Assembly: GCF_011947265.1 (NCBI RefSeq)
Contig: NZ_JAATHD010000023.1
Span: 45,297 to 109,296 of the forward strand
Reading direction: 5' to 3'
Origin: Paenibacillus sp. HB172176
GTDB taxonomy: Bacteria > Bacillota > Bacilli > Paenibacillales > Paenibacillaceae
DNA length: 64,000 nucleotides
The notes under the pieces are model-generated. The model saw only the letters and a program-made list of their open reading frames with translations, did no database searches and was not told the DNA's origin. The stretch's first letter is position 1, and each line of letters starts with the position of its first letter. Of the stretch, positions 33,537 through 41,143 are shown piece after piece. The position numbers were made by a program, and so were the translations under genes.

Positions 33537-34472
33537 ATGAGCGTACTTGAGCTTAAACAATTAACGAAAAAATTCGGCGATTTCATTGCGGTGGATAATA
33601 TCAGTCTGAAAATAAGCGAAGGCGAGATCTTCGGTTTCCTCGGCGCCAACGGCGCCGGAAAGAGCACGACAATCAATATGATCGCTTCTCTTCTGCGGAG
33701 CACCAAGGGCGAGATTGAGCTGCTAGGTAAAAACATTGCCAAGAACAGCCGATTCGCGAAGACTAATATCGGCATCGTCCCGCAGGATCTAGCCATCTAT
33801 GAAGACATGACCGCATACGAGAATGTCAGCTTCTTCGCAGGCTTGTACGGCTTAAGAGGCGAGCTGCTTCGCGATCGGTCCGAAGAAGCGCTGCAATTCG
33901 TCGGCCTCGAAGATAAGCACAAAAGCTATCCGAAAAATTTCTCCGGCGGCATGAAGCGCAGACTCAACATCGCCTGCGCGATTGCGCATCGTCCCAAGCT
34001 CATCATTATGGACGAACCGACCGTCGGCATCGATCCGCAGTCTCGCAACTATATTTTGAACTCCGTCAGGAAGCTGAACGATATGGGCTGCACCATTATC
34101 TACACCTCCCACTATATGGAGGAAGTCGAGGAAATCTGCACGCGCATCGCCATCGTCGATCATGGCAAGGTCATTGCGGACGGAACGAAGCAGCAGTTGA
34201 TGTCGATGATCAAGGACACGAAGGATGTATGGATCGAGGTCAAGAGCACGGAAGCGATTGATCAGAGAGCGCTATCAGCCATTCAAGGCGTCACGGCGCT
34301 GTCGCTCGAAGAGCAGACCGTCAAGATTACTTCCAAGGTTGAAGTCAATAACCTGAACCTCATTATTCAACTATTGATCAAGCAGGGAGTCGAAATCCGC
34401 TCCATCGATGAGCAAGCGCCGAATCTGGAGTCCGTATTCCTTACTCTGACCGGCCGGAATCTTAGAGACTAA
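33537..34472 (+). CDS. ABC-2 exporter ATP-binding protein
   Basis: A 311-residue ATPase of the drug/lipid export type (DrrA/CcmA/NatA). Walker A GANGAGKST (about 38-46), signature SGGMKRR, Walker B LIIMDEP and the H-loop TSHYMEE are intact; a C-terminal extension of about 90 residues is typical. AAAGGAGAGG precedes the ATG. Two ABC-2 permease genes follow in one operon. The position behind a NarL-type two-component system resembles LiaRS- or DesKR-linked exporters that answer to envelope stress or, with hemQ present, porphyrin stress. Confidence 0.93.
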   Translation: MSVLELKQLTKKFGDFIAVDNISLKISEGEIFGFLGANGAGKSTTINMIASLLRSTKGEIELLGKNIAKNSRFAKTNIGIVPQDLAIYEDMTAYENVSFFAGLYGLRGELLRDRSEEALQFVGLEDKHKSYPKNFSGGMKRRLNIACAIAHRPKLIIMDEPTVGIDPQSRNYILNSVRKLNDMGCTIIYTSHYMEEVEEICTRIAIVDHGKVIADGTKQQLMSMIKDTKDVWIEVKSTEAIDQRALSAIQGVTALSLEEQTVKITSKVEVNNLNLIIQLLIKQGVEIRSIDEQAPNLESVFLTLTGRNLRD

Positions 34473-34508
34473 TAATAGCCTGTCTTCAGGCGGAGAGGAG
34501 TTGCCCCT

Positions 34509-35633
34509 ATGCAAATTTTACGAATAGCAAAAAAAGAAATCATGATTAATTTGCGGGATATGAGAACCTTTGTCTTCATGCTTGCCTTCCCCATCGTGCT
34601 CATGCTCATTCTCGGAACGGCGCTTACCAATGCCTTCACCAGCGAGTTCGAACTGTCGGATATGAAGCTGCTCTACAGTAATACGGCCGAGACGGCCTCG
34701 CTTCAACAATACTGGACGAACTTCTCGGCCGCGATGGAAGAGCAGGGAATCGTTATGTCCAAAGCCGAACCCGGCGTGGATTATGAGGCGGCGGTCAGCG
34801 AAGGCGATTATACCGCATACGCGGAAATCAGCGATGAAGGCATTGCCTTCTACGGCAGCCCGATCGAAACGATCGAAAGCAGCGTGCTTCAGGGCATGCT
34901 GACCTCCTTCTCGGGCAAATACAGCCTGGCCGCTGCCGCACTCAAGATTTCTCCTGAGGCAGCGGAAGCAATTGTCTCGTCAGCGAACACTCCTGATGAC
35001 TTCATTGCCGAAACCACAGTGAATTCCGACAAAAAGCCTGACTCTATCGACTATTATGCGATCGCCATGTCGACGATGATTGCATTCTACTCCGCCATAT
35101 CGGCCAGCAATCTCATTCGAGGCGAGCGCACGCGAAACACCTCAGTAAGGCTGCAAGCCGCGCCAATCACCAAGGGACAAATCTTCATCGGCAAGGTGCT
35201 TGGCTGCACAGCCATCAACTTCATCTGCATCGTAGCTGTCGTCTTATTCAGCAAATTCGTATTCAAGGCGGACTGGGGCAATCATTATCTCTCCATTTTC
35301 CTGATCCTGCTGACAGAGGTGCTGCTGGCGGTAAGCGTCGGTCTCGGACTCAGCTATCTTGCCAAAAATGATGGCGGCCGCGCCTTTGTCATGATCTTCA
35401 CTCAAGTCGCATCCTTCTTGGGCGGCGCTTACTTCCCGGTAGATGAGTCAGCTTCATTCACCAGAATGCTTAGCAATATTTCACCGCTCCGCTGGGCCAA
35501 TCAAGGCATCACCGGCATCATTTATGGCGATCAATTTCAGTCGGCTCTGAAGGCCATTAGTCTCAATCTCATTGTGGCAGCTGCATTTCTTGGCATTGCC
35601 GTCTATTTCATGCGCAAACGGGAGGCGTTATAG
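34509..35633 (+). CDS. ABC-2 type permease subunit 1
   Basis: A 374-residue membrane protein with one N-terminal segment (about 20-42), a large extracytoplasmic region (about 45-180) and five C-terminal segments, the ABC2_membrane_3 layout. GGAGAGGAG lies upstream of the ATG. The next permease starts 2 bases after its stop, so the products probably form a heterodimer with the preceding ATPase. Substrate unknown. Confidence 0.9.
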   Translation: MQILRIAKKEIMINLRDMRTFVFMLAFPIVLMLILGTALTNAFTSEFELSDMKLLYSNTAETASLQQYWTNFSAAMEEQGIVMSKAEPGVDYEAAVSEGDYTAYAEISDEGIAFYGSPIETIESSVLQGMLTSFSGKYSLAAAALKISPEAAEAIVSSANTPDDFIAETTVNSDKKPDSIDYYAIAMSTMIAFYSAISASNLIRGERTRNTSVRLQAAPITKGQIFIGKVLGCTAINFICIVAVVLFSKFVFKADWGNHYLSIFLILLTEVLLAVSVGLGLSYLAKNDGGRAFVMIFTQVASFLGGAYFPVDESASFTRMLSNISPLRWANQGITGIIYGDQFQSALKAISLNLIVAAAFLGIAVYFMRKREAL

Positions 35634-35635
35634 GA

Positions 35636-36784
35636 ATGAAGGATCTATTATGGTTAATAAGAAAAACAATGCAGACGACCTTTCGCAAGAAATCAAGCTG
35701 GATGACTTATTTCCTGCTTCCGCTTGCCGGTGTTTTTCTAGCTCTGCTGTTCTATGGCACGCAAAGCGGAGGCCCACTGAGAGTGGGCATTGTCAATAAC
35801 GACCCTGACCAGACGATCACCGAAGATACCATCCAAATGCTGGTGGGAATGGGCAAAGTCGAAGTGACGATGACGGATCAAGCAGAACTGGATAAGCAGC
35901 TCGGCGAGGGCAAGCTTGACAGCGGCGTTATTTTCAATCAAGGCTTCGGGGAAAGCGTCCGGAGCGGCGCCCCGCAAGGAATCAGCATCTCCTCGGTCAA
36001 AGGCGCCGGAGTCACCGCTTATCTGAAGAGCATGCTCATGGACGATATCGGAAATATTGCAGCGATCGGTATGGAAACGAAGGGCGATGACGCAGCCTTT
36101 GACCGAATCTATGACAGCTTCCGCGGGCAAAGCTTCAGTGTTAGCGCGGTGACGGTCGAAGACACATCCAGCGTGAAGGATGTCACTTACCAGTCGATCG
36201 GTTTTCTCATCACGTTCATGATGTTCTCCGCCGTGAATTTGGCCGATCTCATTCTGAGAGAGAAGGAGAATCGCACCTTCCTGCGCTTGCTCTCTTCACC
36301 CGTTTCCGCCAGAACCTACGTTCTCTCGAATGTATCTGTAAGCTTTATCATCATGGTATTGCAGATTGCAGTGACGCTGTTCGTCATGAAGATTGTTCTT
36401 GGCATTGATTCAGGTGTGTCCTATTCGCTTCTGGCTCCGGTGCTCGTCTTGTTCAGCCTGACCGCCATCGGCCTGTCGCTCATGATTGTATCTCTCGCGA
36501 AGAACAAAGCTAGCGCAAGCGCGATGCAAAATCTGATCATCACGCCATCCTGCCTGCTCGCCGGCTGCTTCTTCCCGATGGAGATTATGCCGGATTCCGT
36601 GCGCAAAATTTCAAGCTTCATGCCGCAGCATTGGCTTCTTGATACGGTCAATCAGTTGCAGTACGGCAAAGGAATCTCCGAGCTGTATCTGAATCTGATC
36701 ATTCTGCTCGCGTTCGCAGCGGCCTTCTCTCTTGTCGCGGTCTACCGCTTCAGCCGCAACAATGACACGAGAATGTTTGTCTAG
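35636..36784 (+). CDS. ABC-2 type permease subunit 2
   Basis: A 382-residue paralogue of the preceding permease: a membrane segment near residues 22-40, an extracytoplasmic domain to about 180 (SVKGAGVTAYLKSML), and five segments in the C-terminal half, including NLIITPSCLLAGCFFPMEIMP typical of ABC-2 permeases. It ends the operon before a strong terminator. A heterodimeric exporter is inferred. Confidence 0.9.
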   Translation: MKDLLWLIRKTMQTTFRKKSSWMTYFLLPLAGVFLALLFYGTQSGGPLRVGIVNNDPDQTITEDTIQMLVGMGKVEVTMTDQAELDKQLGEGKLDSGVIFNQGFGESVRSGAPQGISISSVKGAGVTAYLKSMLMDDIGNIAAIGMETKGDDAAFDRIYDSFRGQSFSVSAVTVEDTSSVKDVTYQSIGFLITFMMFSAVNLADLILREKENRTFLRLLSSPVSARTYVLSNVSVSFIIMVLQIAVTLFVMKIVLGIDSGVSYSLLAPVLVLFSLTAIGLSLMIVSLAKNKASASAMQNLIITPSCLLAGCFFPMEIMPDSVRKISSFMPQHWLLDTVNQLQYGKGISELYLNLIILLAFAAAFSLVAVYRFSRNNDTRMFV

Positions 36785-36793
36785 TGGACAACA

Positions 36794-36825
36794 AAAGGCG
36801 CATTCCCTTCAAGGGATGCGCCTTT
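36794..36825. terminator. Bidirectional terminator after the ABC-2 genes
   Basis: AAAGGCGCAT pairs with ATGCGCCTTT, with an inner TCCCTT/AAGGGA extension, followed by CTTCT on plus and TTGTTGTCC on minus. It lies between the convergent ABC-2 operon and the NDH-2 operon. Confidence 0.83.
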
Positions 36826-36839
36826 CTTCTCGTTACAAT

Positions 36840-37091
36840 CTATTCTTCCTCTTCCGTCTGCTGCTCCTTCGCCTCCAGATACTCCTTCGTCGCTCGATCG
36901 CGTTCCCGGCCTTTATCCTTCAGTCGTTCGATTGCAGGCAAGATGAGAATGTCAATTTCCTTCTGCACCGTATAAGCCAGGTCATGACGCTGCTGCGATT
37001 CGAGAAAGGAACCGACCTCAATCAAAGCATTGTAACGATCCAGTTCATCTCTGGTAAGCAAGCCGCGAACTTGTACGCTGCAATGTCTCAT
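36840..37091 (-). CDS. Small acidic hypothetical protein after NDH-2
   Basis: An 83-residue protein of unknown function. Its ATG overlaps the NDH-2 stop codon (TAATG), which is strong support for a real, translationally coupled gene. It is mostly helical, with SFLESQQRHDLAYTVQKEIDILILPAIERLK and a charged tail ending in four glutamates. No membrane segment or known domain is seen. A role with NDH-2 is only suggested by the coupling. Confidence 0.68.
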   Translation of the reverse strand: MRHCSVQVRGLLTRDELDRYNALIEVGSFLESQQRHDLAYTVQKEIDILILPAIERLKDKGRERDRATKEYLEAKEQQTEEEE

Positions 37092-38287
37092 TACAGGAAC
37101 TTGCCTTTGCGAAGCACGAGCGGAATGCCGCCAATGATGAAGAGATAGCGAATATCAATCATCTTCTTCAGCCATGCTGCTACGCGGCCTTTGTATTTCT
37201 TGCCGAACGCGATCCCGATCGCTTCGCCTTTGCCAAGCGAAGCCACGGTTCCTTTGTTGCTGAACGCGAATGCCTTAGGCGGCTGATTGCGAATCGAAGC
37301 AACCAGGTTATGCGCGCAGACAACGCCTTGCTGCATGGCGATCTGAGCGGTCGGAGGATAAGGACGTCCTCCATCCGGATTGAACATAAGCGAATTGTCG
37401 CCGAGAATATAAATATTCTCATGTCCAGGGCAACGCAAGTAGTCGTCGATCTTCACGCGGCCGCGCATCGTTTCAATGCCCGCTTCCTCGATCAGACGAT
37501 TGCCGCGAATACCGCCGGTCCAGATTACGGTTTGCGATTTGATCTCTTCGCCTTCACCAACGACCACACCGTCTGGCGTGCATTCCTTGATCGCCGTGCC
37601 GATGCGGAAGGTAACGCCTTTCTTCGTCAGCACGTTCATTGCGTATTCGACCAGCTCAGGATCGAAGCCAGGCAACGCAGTCGGCGCAGCCTCAACATTG
37701 TAAATCTTCACCAGAGCAGGATCTACGTCGAATTGCTTGCAAAGCTCAGGAATGCGATCCGACAGCTCTCCGATGAACTCGATGCCGGTAAAGCCCGCTC
37801 CGCCTACGACAAACGTCAGGTAGTCCGTGCGATGAGGCTCGCGTTTGAAGCGTGCGAATTGATATTCGATATGCTCGCGAATGAGACGAACGGAGTTGAT
37901 GCTTCGAATGCTCATTGCGTTCTCGGCCAGACCTGGGATGCCGAAGGTTTCCGGCTCTCCACCCAGACCGATGACCAGATAATCGTAAGATAGAGTGCCG
38001 TCTTCCAAGATTACCTTTTTATCCTGCGGACGAATTTGCACCACAGTCGATTTAACGAAATCAATTTTGAATTCGTCAATAAGCTTCGAGATGCTTACTC
38101 GCGCGTTCTCCGGATTATCCGTGCCGGCGGCAGGCATATGAAGATGCGTTGTAATGTAGTGATAATCATGCTTGTTGACCAAAGTCACGTCAGCTTCATT
38201 GTAATTCAATTCTTTTTGCAGACGAAGTGCTGTCAGTACGCCGCCGTAACCTGCGCCGAGTATGACAATTTTTGGTATGTTACTCAT
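37091..38287 (-). CDS. Type II NADH dehydrogenase (NDH-2, YumB-like)
   Basis: Single-subunit, non-proton-pumping NADH:menaquinone oxidoreductase at the inner face of the membrane. The 398-residue protein has two Rossmann motifs: GAGYGGVLTALRLQ at residue 10 for FAD and GGAGFTGIEFIGEL near 170 for NADH, plus WTGGIRGN, ILGDNSL and the C-terminal amphipathic membrane anchor region (AAWLKKMIDIRYLF). ATG at 38287 is favoured because it starts the family core. A Rex-like operator overlaps the promoter region, so expression likely rises when NADH/NAD+ is high. Confidence 0.92.
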   Translation of the reverse strand: MSNIPKIVILGAGYGGVLTALRLQKELNYNEADVTLVNKHDYHYITTHLHMPAAGTDNPENARVSISKLIDEFKIDFVKSTVVQIRPQDKKVILEDGTLSYDYLVIGLGGEPETFGIPGLAENAMSIRSINSVRLIREHIEYQFARFKREPHRTDYLTFVVGGAGFTGIEFIGELSDRIPELCKQFDVDPALVKIYNVEAAPTALPGFDPELVEYAMNVLTKKGVTFRIGTAIKECTPDGVVVGEGEEIKSQTVIWTGGIRGNRLIEEAGIETMRGRVKIDDYLRCPGHENIYILGDNSLMFNPDGGRPYPPTAQIAMQQGVVCAHNLVASIRNQPPKAFAFSNKGTVASLGKGEAIGIAFGKKYKGRVAAWLKKMIDIRYLFIIGGIPLVLRKGKFL

Positions 38288-38333
38288 CGTTGAATCCCAT
38301 CCATTCCCTATTTTCTTTTTCATTCTCACAACA

Positions 38334-38351
38334 TTGTGAAAAATTACACAA
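38334..38351. promoter_or_regulatory. Rex-like redox operator before NDH-2
   Basis: TTGTGAAAAATTACACAA matches the Rex consensus TTGTGAA-N4-TTCACAA with one mismatch. It overlaps a minus-strand promoter candidate (TTGATC, 17 bases, CACAAT). Rex is known to repress ndh in Bacillus. A second, overlapping palindrome TCACAACATTGTGA starts at 38326. Confidence 0.78.
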
Positions 38352-38560
38352 ACTTGATCAAAATTGAAGATGATCTATTAAGTTTGCACAAAACATAGTG
38401 CGATTATGATGAATAATAACTATTATATACATCAGACATGTTACCTTCTTTTCGCGAAATGATCAAGTACATTTTCTACGAAAAAAATTAGAGACGTTCA
38501 CAATCCATCGTTTCCCTCGCGTGCAATAAAGCTTATAATGAATAATGCATTGTAATATTG
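38352..38560. other. AT-rich divergent region between NDH-2 and YumC genes
   Basis: About 210 bases without a gene. A TATAAT at 38534-38539 is the likely -10 of the yumC transcript, though no good -35 is visible. The rest is AT-rich with no clear repeat. Confidence 0.5.
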
Positions 38561-38576
38561 TTTGGAGGTGCCGTTA

Positions 38577-39578
38577 TTGTCCATCACAGAATCATCGTCA
38601 AACAGCGTTGACATTATTATTATCGGAGGCGGTCCCGCCGGGATGTTCGCAGCGTTCTATGGAGGAATGCGCCATGCGTCCGTGAAAATTATTGAGAGTA
38701 TGCCGCAACTGGGAGGACAGCTTGCCGCATTATATCCTGAGAAATTCATTTACGATGTTGCCGGCTTTCCGAAGGTAACTGCCGGTGAACTTGTCGAGCG
38801 GCTGAAGGAACAGATTGACCTGTTCAAGCCTGACATTTGCTTGGAGCAGAAGGTGAAGCAGGTCATCAAGCATGACGAGAGAAACTTTGAAGTCATAACC
38901 GATCAGGGCTCGCATTACGCCAAGGCGGTCATCATTACGGCAGGCGTCGGGGCATTCGAGCCTCGCAGACTTGAGTTGCCGGAGGCGGCTGATTTCGAAG
39001 ACAGCAATCTGCATTATTTCGTCGGCGATTTGCAGCGCTTCAAGAATAAGAAAGTGCTCATCAGCGGAGGCGGTGACTCGGCTGTCGATTGGTCCCTCAT
39101 GCTTGAAGGAATCGCAAGCAGCGTCACGCTCATCCATCGGAGAGACAAGTTCCGCGCACATGAGCACAGCGTCGAGAATCTGATGAATTCCAGCGTGAAG
39201 GTGATAACGCCTGTCGAGATTTCCGCGCTGCATGGCGACAAGGAGATCGCAAGCGTCACGCTTACGGATGTGAAAACCAAAGAAACGACTGCGCTGGAAG
39301 CAGATGCGGTAATCGTCAATTTCGGTTTTGTCTCTTCCTTGGGACCGATAGCGGAGTGGGGCATTGATATTCAGGGCGGTTCAATCGTCGTTGACACTCG
39401 CATGGAGACGAATATTGCGGGAATATTCGCGGCGGGAGATATTACAACCTATCCCGGGAAGCTTAAATTGATTGCGGTCGGCTTCGGCGAAGCTCCGACT
39501 GCGGTGAATAACGCGAAGGTATATGTGGATCCAAGCGCCAAGCTCTCTCCAGGACACAGCAGCAACTTGAAGCTTTAA
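38577..39578 (+). CDS. yumC: Ferredoxin/flavodoxin-NADP+ reductase (YumC type)
   Basis: A thioredoxin-reductase-like FNR that reduces ferredoxin or flavodoxin with NADPH. The 333-residue protein has FAD motif IIIIGGGPAGMFAAFYGGMR, the NADPH motif ISGGGDSAVDWSL, and lacks the CxxC redox pair of thioredoxin reductase, as YumC does. The C-terminal GDITTYPGKLKLIAVGFGEAPTA motif is typical. TTG at 38577 is the best start, 6 bases after GGAGGTG. It is divergent from NDH-2. Confidence 0.92.
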   Translation: MSITESSSNSVDIIIIGGGPAGMFAAFYGGMRHASVKIIESMPQLGGQLAALYPEKFIYDVAGFPKVTAGELVERLKEQIDLFKPDICLEQKVKQVIKHDERNFEVITDQGSHYAKAVIITAGVGAFEPRRLELPEAADFEDSNLHYFVGDLQRFKNKKVLISGGGDSAVDWSLMLEGIASSVTLIHRRDKFRAHEHSVENLMNSSVKVITPVEISALHGDKEIASVTLTDVKTKETTALEADAVIVNFGFVSSLGPIAEWGIDIQGGSIVVDTRMETNIAGIFAAGDITTYPGKLKLIAVGFGEAPTAVNNAKVYVDPSAKLSPGHSSNLKL

Positions 39579-39680
39579 GGTTGAGAGTGAATCAAGATAA
39601 TAAGGGTATCCTAACCTTAGCAGACTACGAAAGTTTACGCATCGCTTTCGATGCCTGATTTCGCTAAGGAGGGTACCCTT

Positions 39681-39929
39681 TTGTTTTGTCCAGTATGCAA
39701 CGGTGTTCAATCCCTTCATACCATCTGCGGCTCTTGCGGCTTTGAAATGACGGACTGCGGCAAAACTTCGGATTGGACCAGCCCCTATGCCCCTTACGAG
39801 CCAATCAGGGAAGATCAATCGCTGTTCGGCCACATCTTCGGCGCTTCTGCGGAAGACGCATGCTGCCACAGTGTGTATTGTCGGCAGTGCAGGCAATCAA
39901 GCGAGCTGCTCATCGCGCAGTGGCTTTAA
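39681..39929 (+). CDS. Small zinc-ribbon protein, unknown function
   Basis: An 82-residue protein starting with the TTG at 39681, 8 bases after AAGGAGG. Its first residues, FCPVCNGVQSLHTICGSCG, hold two CxxC pairs and form a clear zinc ribbon; two more cysteines and CRQC occur near the C terminus. An upstream in-frame ATG (39651) has no ribosome site. The AAGGAGG lies in the right arm of a possible hairpin (AAGGGTA with TACCCTT), so translation may be regulated by structure. It is convergent with sda, 5 bases apart. Confidence 0.7.
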   Translation: MFCPVCNGVQSLHTICGSCGFEMTDCGKTSDWTSPYAPYEPIREDQSLFGHIFGASAEDACCHSVYCRQCRQSSELLIAQWL

Positions 39930-39934
39930 TCCCT

Positions 39935-40078
39935 TCAGGCTGTATGCTTCTGATCGCTCAGCTTCATTCCGCGGCGCTCCATTTCGGCCAGAATCATATG
40001 AATGAATTCCGTGTCGAGCTTGTACTCGACTGCCGCATAATACGTATCCAGAAGCAGCTTATCTGATAGCTGATCCAT
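39935..40078 (-). CDS. sda: Sporulation checkpoint peptide Sda
   Basis: A 47-residue helical hairpin peptide that binds the DHp domain of KinA-type kinases and stops the sporulation phosphorelay while replication is active. The sequence starts MDQLSDKLLLDTYYAA and continues DTEFIHMILAEMERRGM, matching the Sda pattern (LSDELLIESY...FIELIENEIKRR). GGAGG lies 8 bases before the ATG. Upstream lie an extended -10 promoter and six DnaA boxes; in Bacillus DnaA activates sda, so this control appears conserved. Confidence 0.92.
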   Translation of the reverse strand: MDQLSDKLLLDTYYAAVEYKLDTEFIHMILAEMERRGMKLSDQKHTA

Positions 40079-40119
40079 CGTCTTCCCTCCCATAGCTGGA
40101 ATATTGATTTACATTTTTT

Positions 40120-40149
40120 AGTGTAGCACGCCATTCAAACGGGAGACAA
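40120..40149 (-). promoter_or_regulatory. Promoter of sda
   Basis: TTGTCT (40149-40144), 18-base spacer, extended -10 TGCTACACT with TACACT at 40125-40120. The -10 ends about 42 bases before the start codon. DnaA boxes begin just upstream. Confidence 0.62.
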
Positions 40150-40158
40150 CAGACGACT

Positions 40159-40257
40159 TTATACACATCATACTGTGTATAATTTGTGTATCGAATGTGT
40201 ATATAGGTCGAATTTTGAGGAATAGCGGCGTGGATAATGTGGATATCTTTATCCACA
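40159..40257. promoter_or_regulatory. Cluster of six DnaA boxes upstream of sda
   Basis: Matches to TTATNCACA: TTATACACA at 40159-40167, its complement TGTGTATAA at 40174-40182, TGTGTATAT at 40196-40204 (one mismatch), CGTGGATAA at 40229-40237 (one mismatch), TGTGGATAT at 40238-40246 (one mismatch) and the perfect TTATCCACA at 40249-40257. Six boxes in 99 bases, directly upstream of the sda -35. Confidence 0.88.
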
Positions 40258-40280
40258 TACCAGTTGCGTTCTCCTTCAAT

Positions 40281-40306
40281 AAAAAACTTTAATAGCTTCC
40301 TATTAA
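40281..40306 (-). terminator. Terminator after the YheC/D-like gene
   Basis: On the minus strand TTAATAG, loop GAAG, CTATTAA, then AGTTTTTTATTG. An alternative pairing with another ATTAATAG copy 25 bases upstream is possible. Confidence 0.8.
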
Positions 40307-40350
40307 TCTATTAATCCTTTCATTTAACGCCATTAATAGAGAGAATAGCT

Positions 40351-41022
40351 TTAATGCGGCCTTGTATTCACCTCAAACAACCAAATCTTGCCCTTCTTAT
40401 CTATACCGAAGTCGTAGCCAAGCTGCGCGATGCCCGGATATTTCTTAACAAGCATGGAGGTCGCGATGGCCGTCAGTTCCTTCATCCTTCGCTTCTTCTC
40501 GTTGACATGGGACGGTCCCAGCGAAGCTCGAATGCCTTCGGCAGCCTTCACCTGCTCTCCTCCCTGGCTTAAATTCGTCACGAATAAGCCGGACTTCGCT
40601 ATGCGTCCGACAACTGCGCGGTATTCCCATTTGCGCCCGTTAAGCACGTACTTTACCCGATAATCGATCGGCTTTCCGTTAACCTTGGCAAGATTGATTC
40701 CTTTCTGGATCAAATAGGGGCGTCTGCCAATAGTGGATTGAATGCGCCGAATCAAGGCTGGGAAATGACGAATCGACACCGTCTTATTACGGTACGAATA
40801 GACATATTCGTCTCTCAGAGAAACGATTCTGAGCAGGCCGTGTCCTCCTGAACCGACGACCGGCTTCAGGATAACCATGCCGTGCCGATAAAGCGCTTTT
40901 CGGAGATTGGCGGAGTTGAAAGGATAGGTAGGGGGAATATGCGGAGCCAGGGACGGGTGGGGAAGCAGCGCTTCCGTCTTCGCCCATTTGCTGGCCAGTT
41001 GTCTGCCGTGGTGCTCGGTCAC
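40351..41022 (-). CDS. YheC/YheD-family ATP-grasp, spore-coat-associated
   Basis: A 223-residue ATP-grasp-like protein related to the YheC/YheD endospore coat proteins. Visible parts are ILKPVVGSGGHGLLRI (ATP-binding glycine loop), LIQKGINLAKVNGKPIDYRVKYVLN and the closing GYDFGIDKKGKIWLFEVNTRPH, the metal/ATP site of the fold. It is shorter than Bacillus YheC/YheD but complete at the ATP-grasp core. The start is GTG at 41022, 9 bases after AAGGAG. It is monocistronic, behind topB and ahead of a terminator. Its reaction is unknown. Confidence 0.82.
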   Translation of the reverse strand: MTEHHGRQLASKWAKTEALLPHPSLAPHIPPTYPFNSANLRKALYRHGMVILKPVVGSGGHGLLRIVSLRDEYVYSYRNKTVSIRHFPALIRRIQSTIGRRPYLIQKGINLAKVNGKPIDYRVKYVLNGRKWEYRAVVGRIAKSGLFVTNLSQGGEQVKAAEGIRASLGPSHVNEKKRRMKELTAIATSMLVKKYPGIAQLGYDFGIDKKGKIWLFEVNTRPH

Positions 41023-41143
41023 CTGCGATCACTCCTTCACAGAGGCTTTATCCTTATTCTATGGCTTCGGGCCATAATGGTTGTGGATTCATGCCTCTGC
41101 GAAGGCGTGATTATTTCACGCTGGCTCGTTTCAGCCTGCTTCT

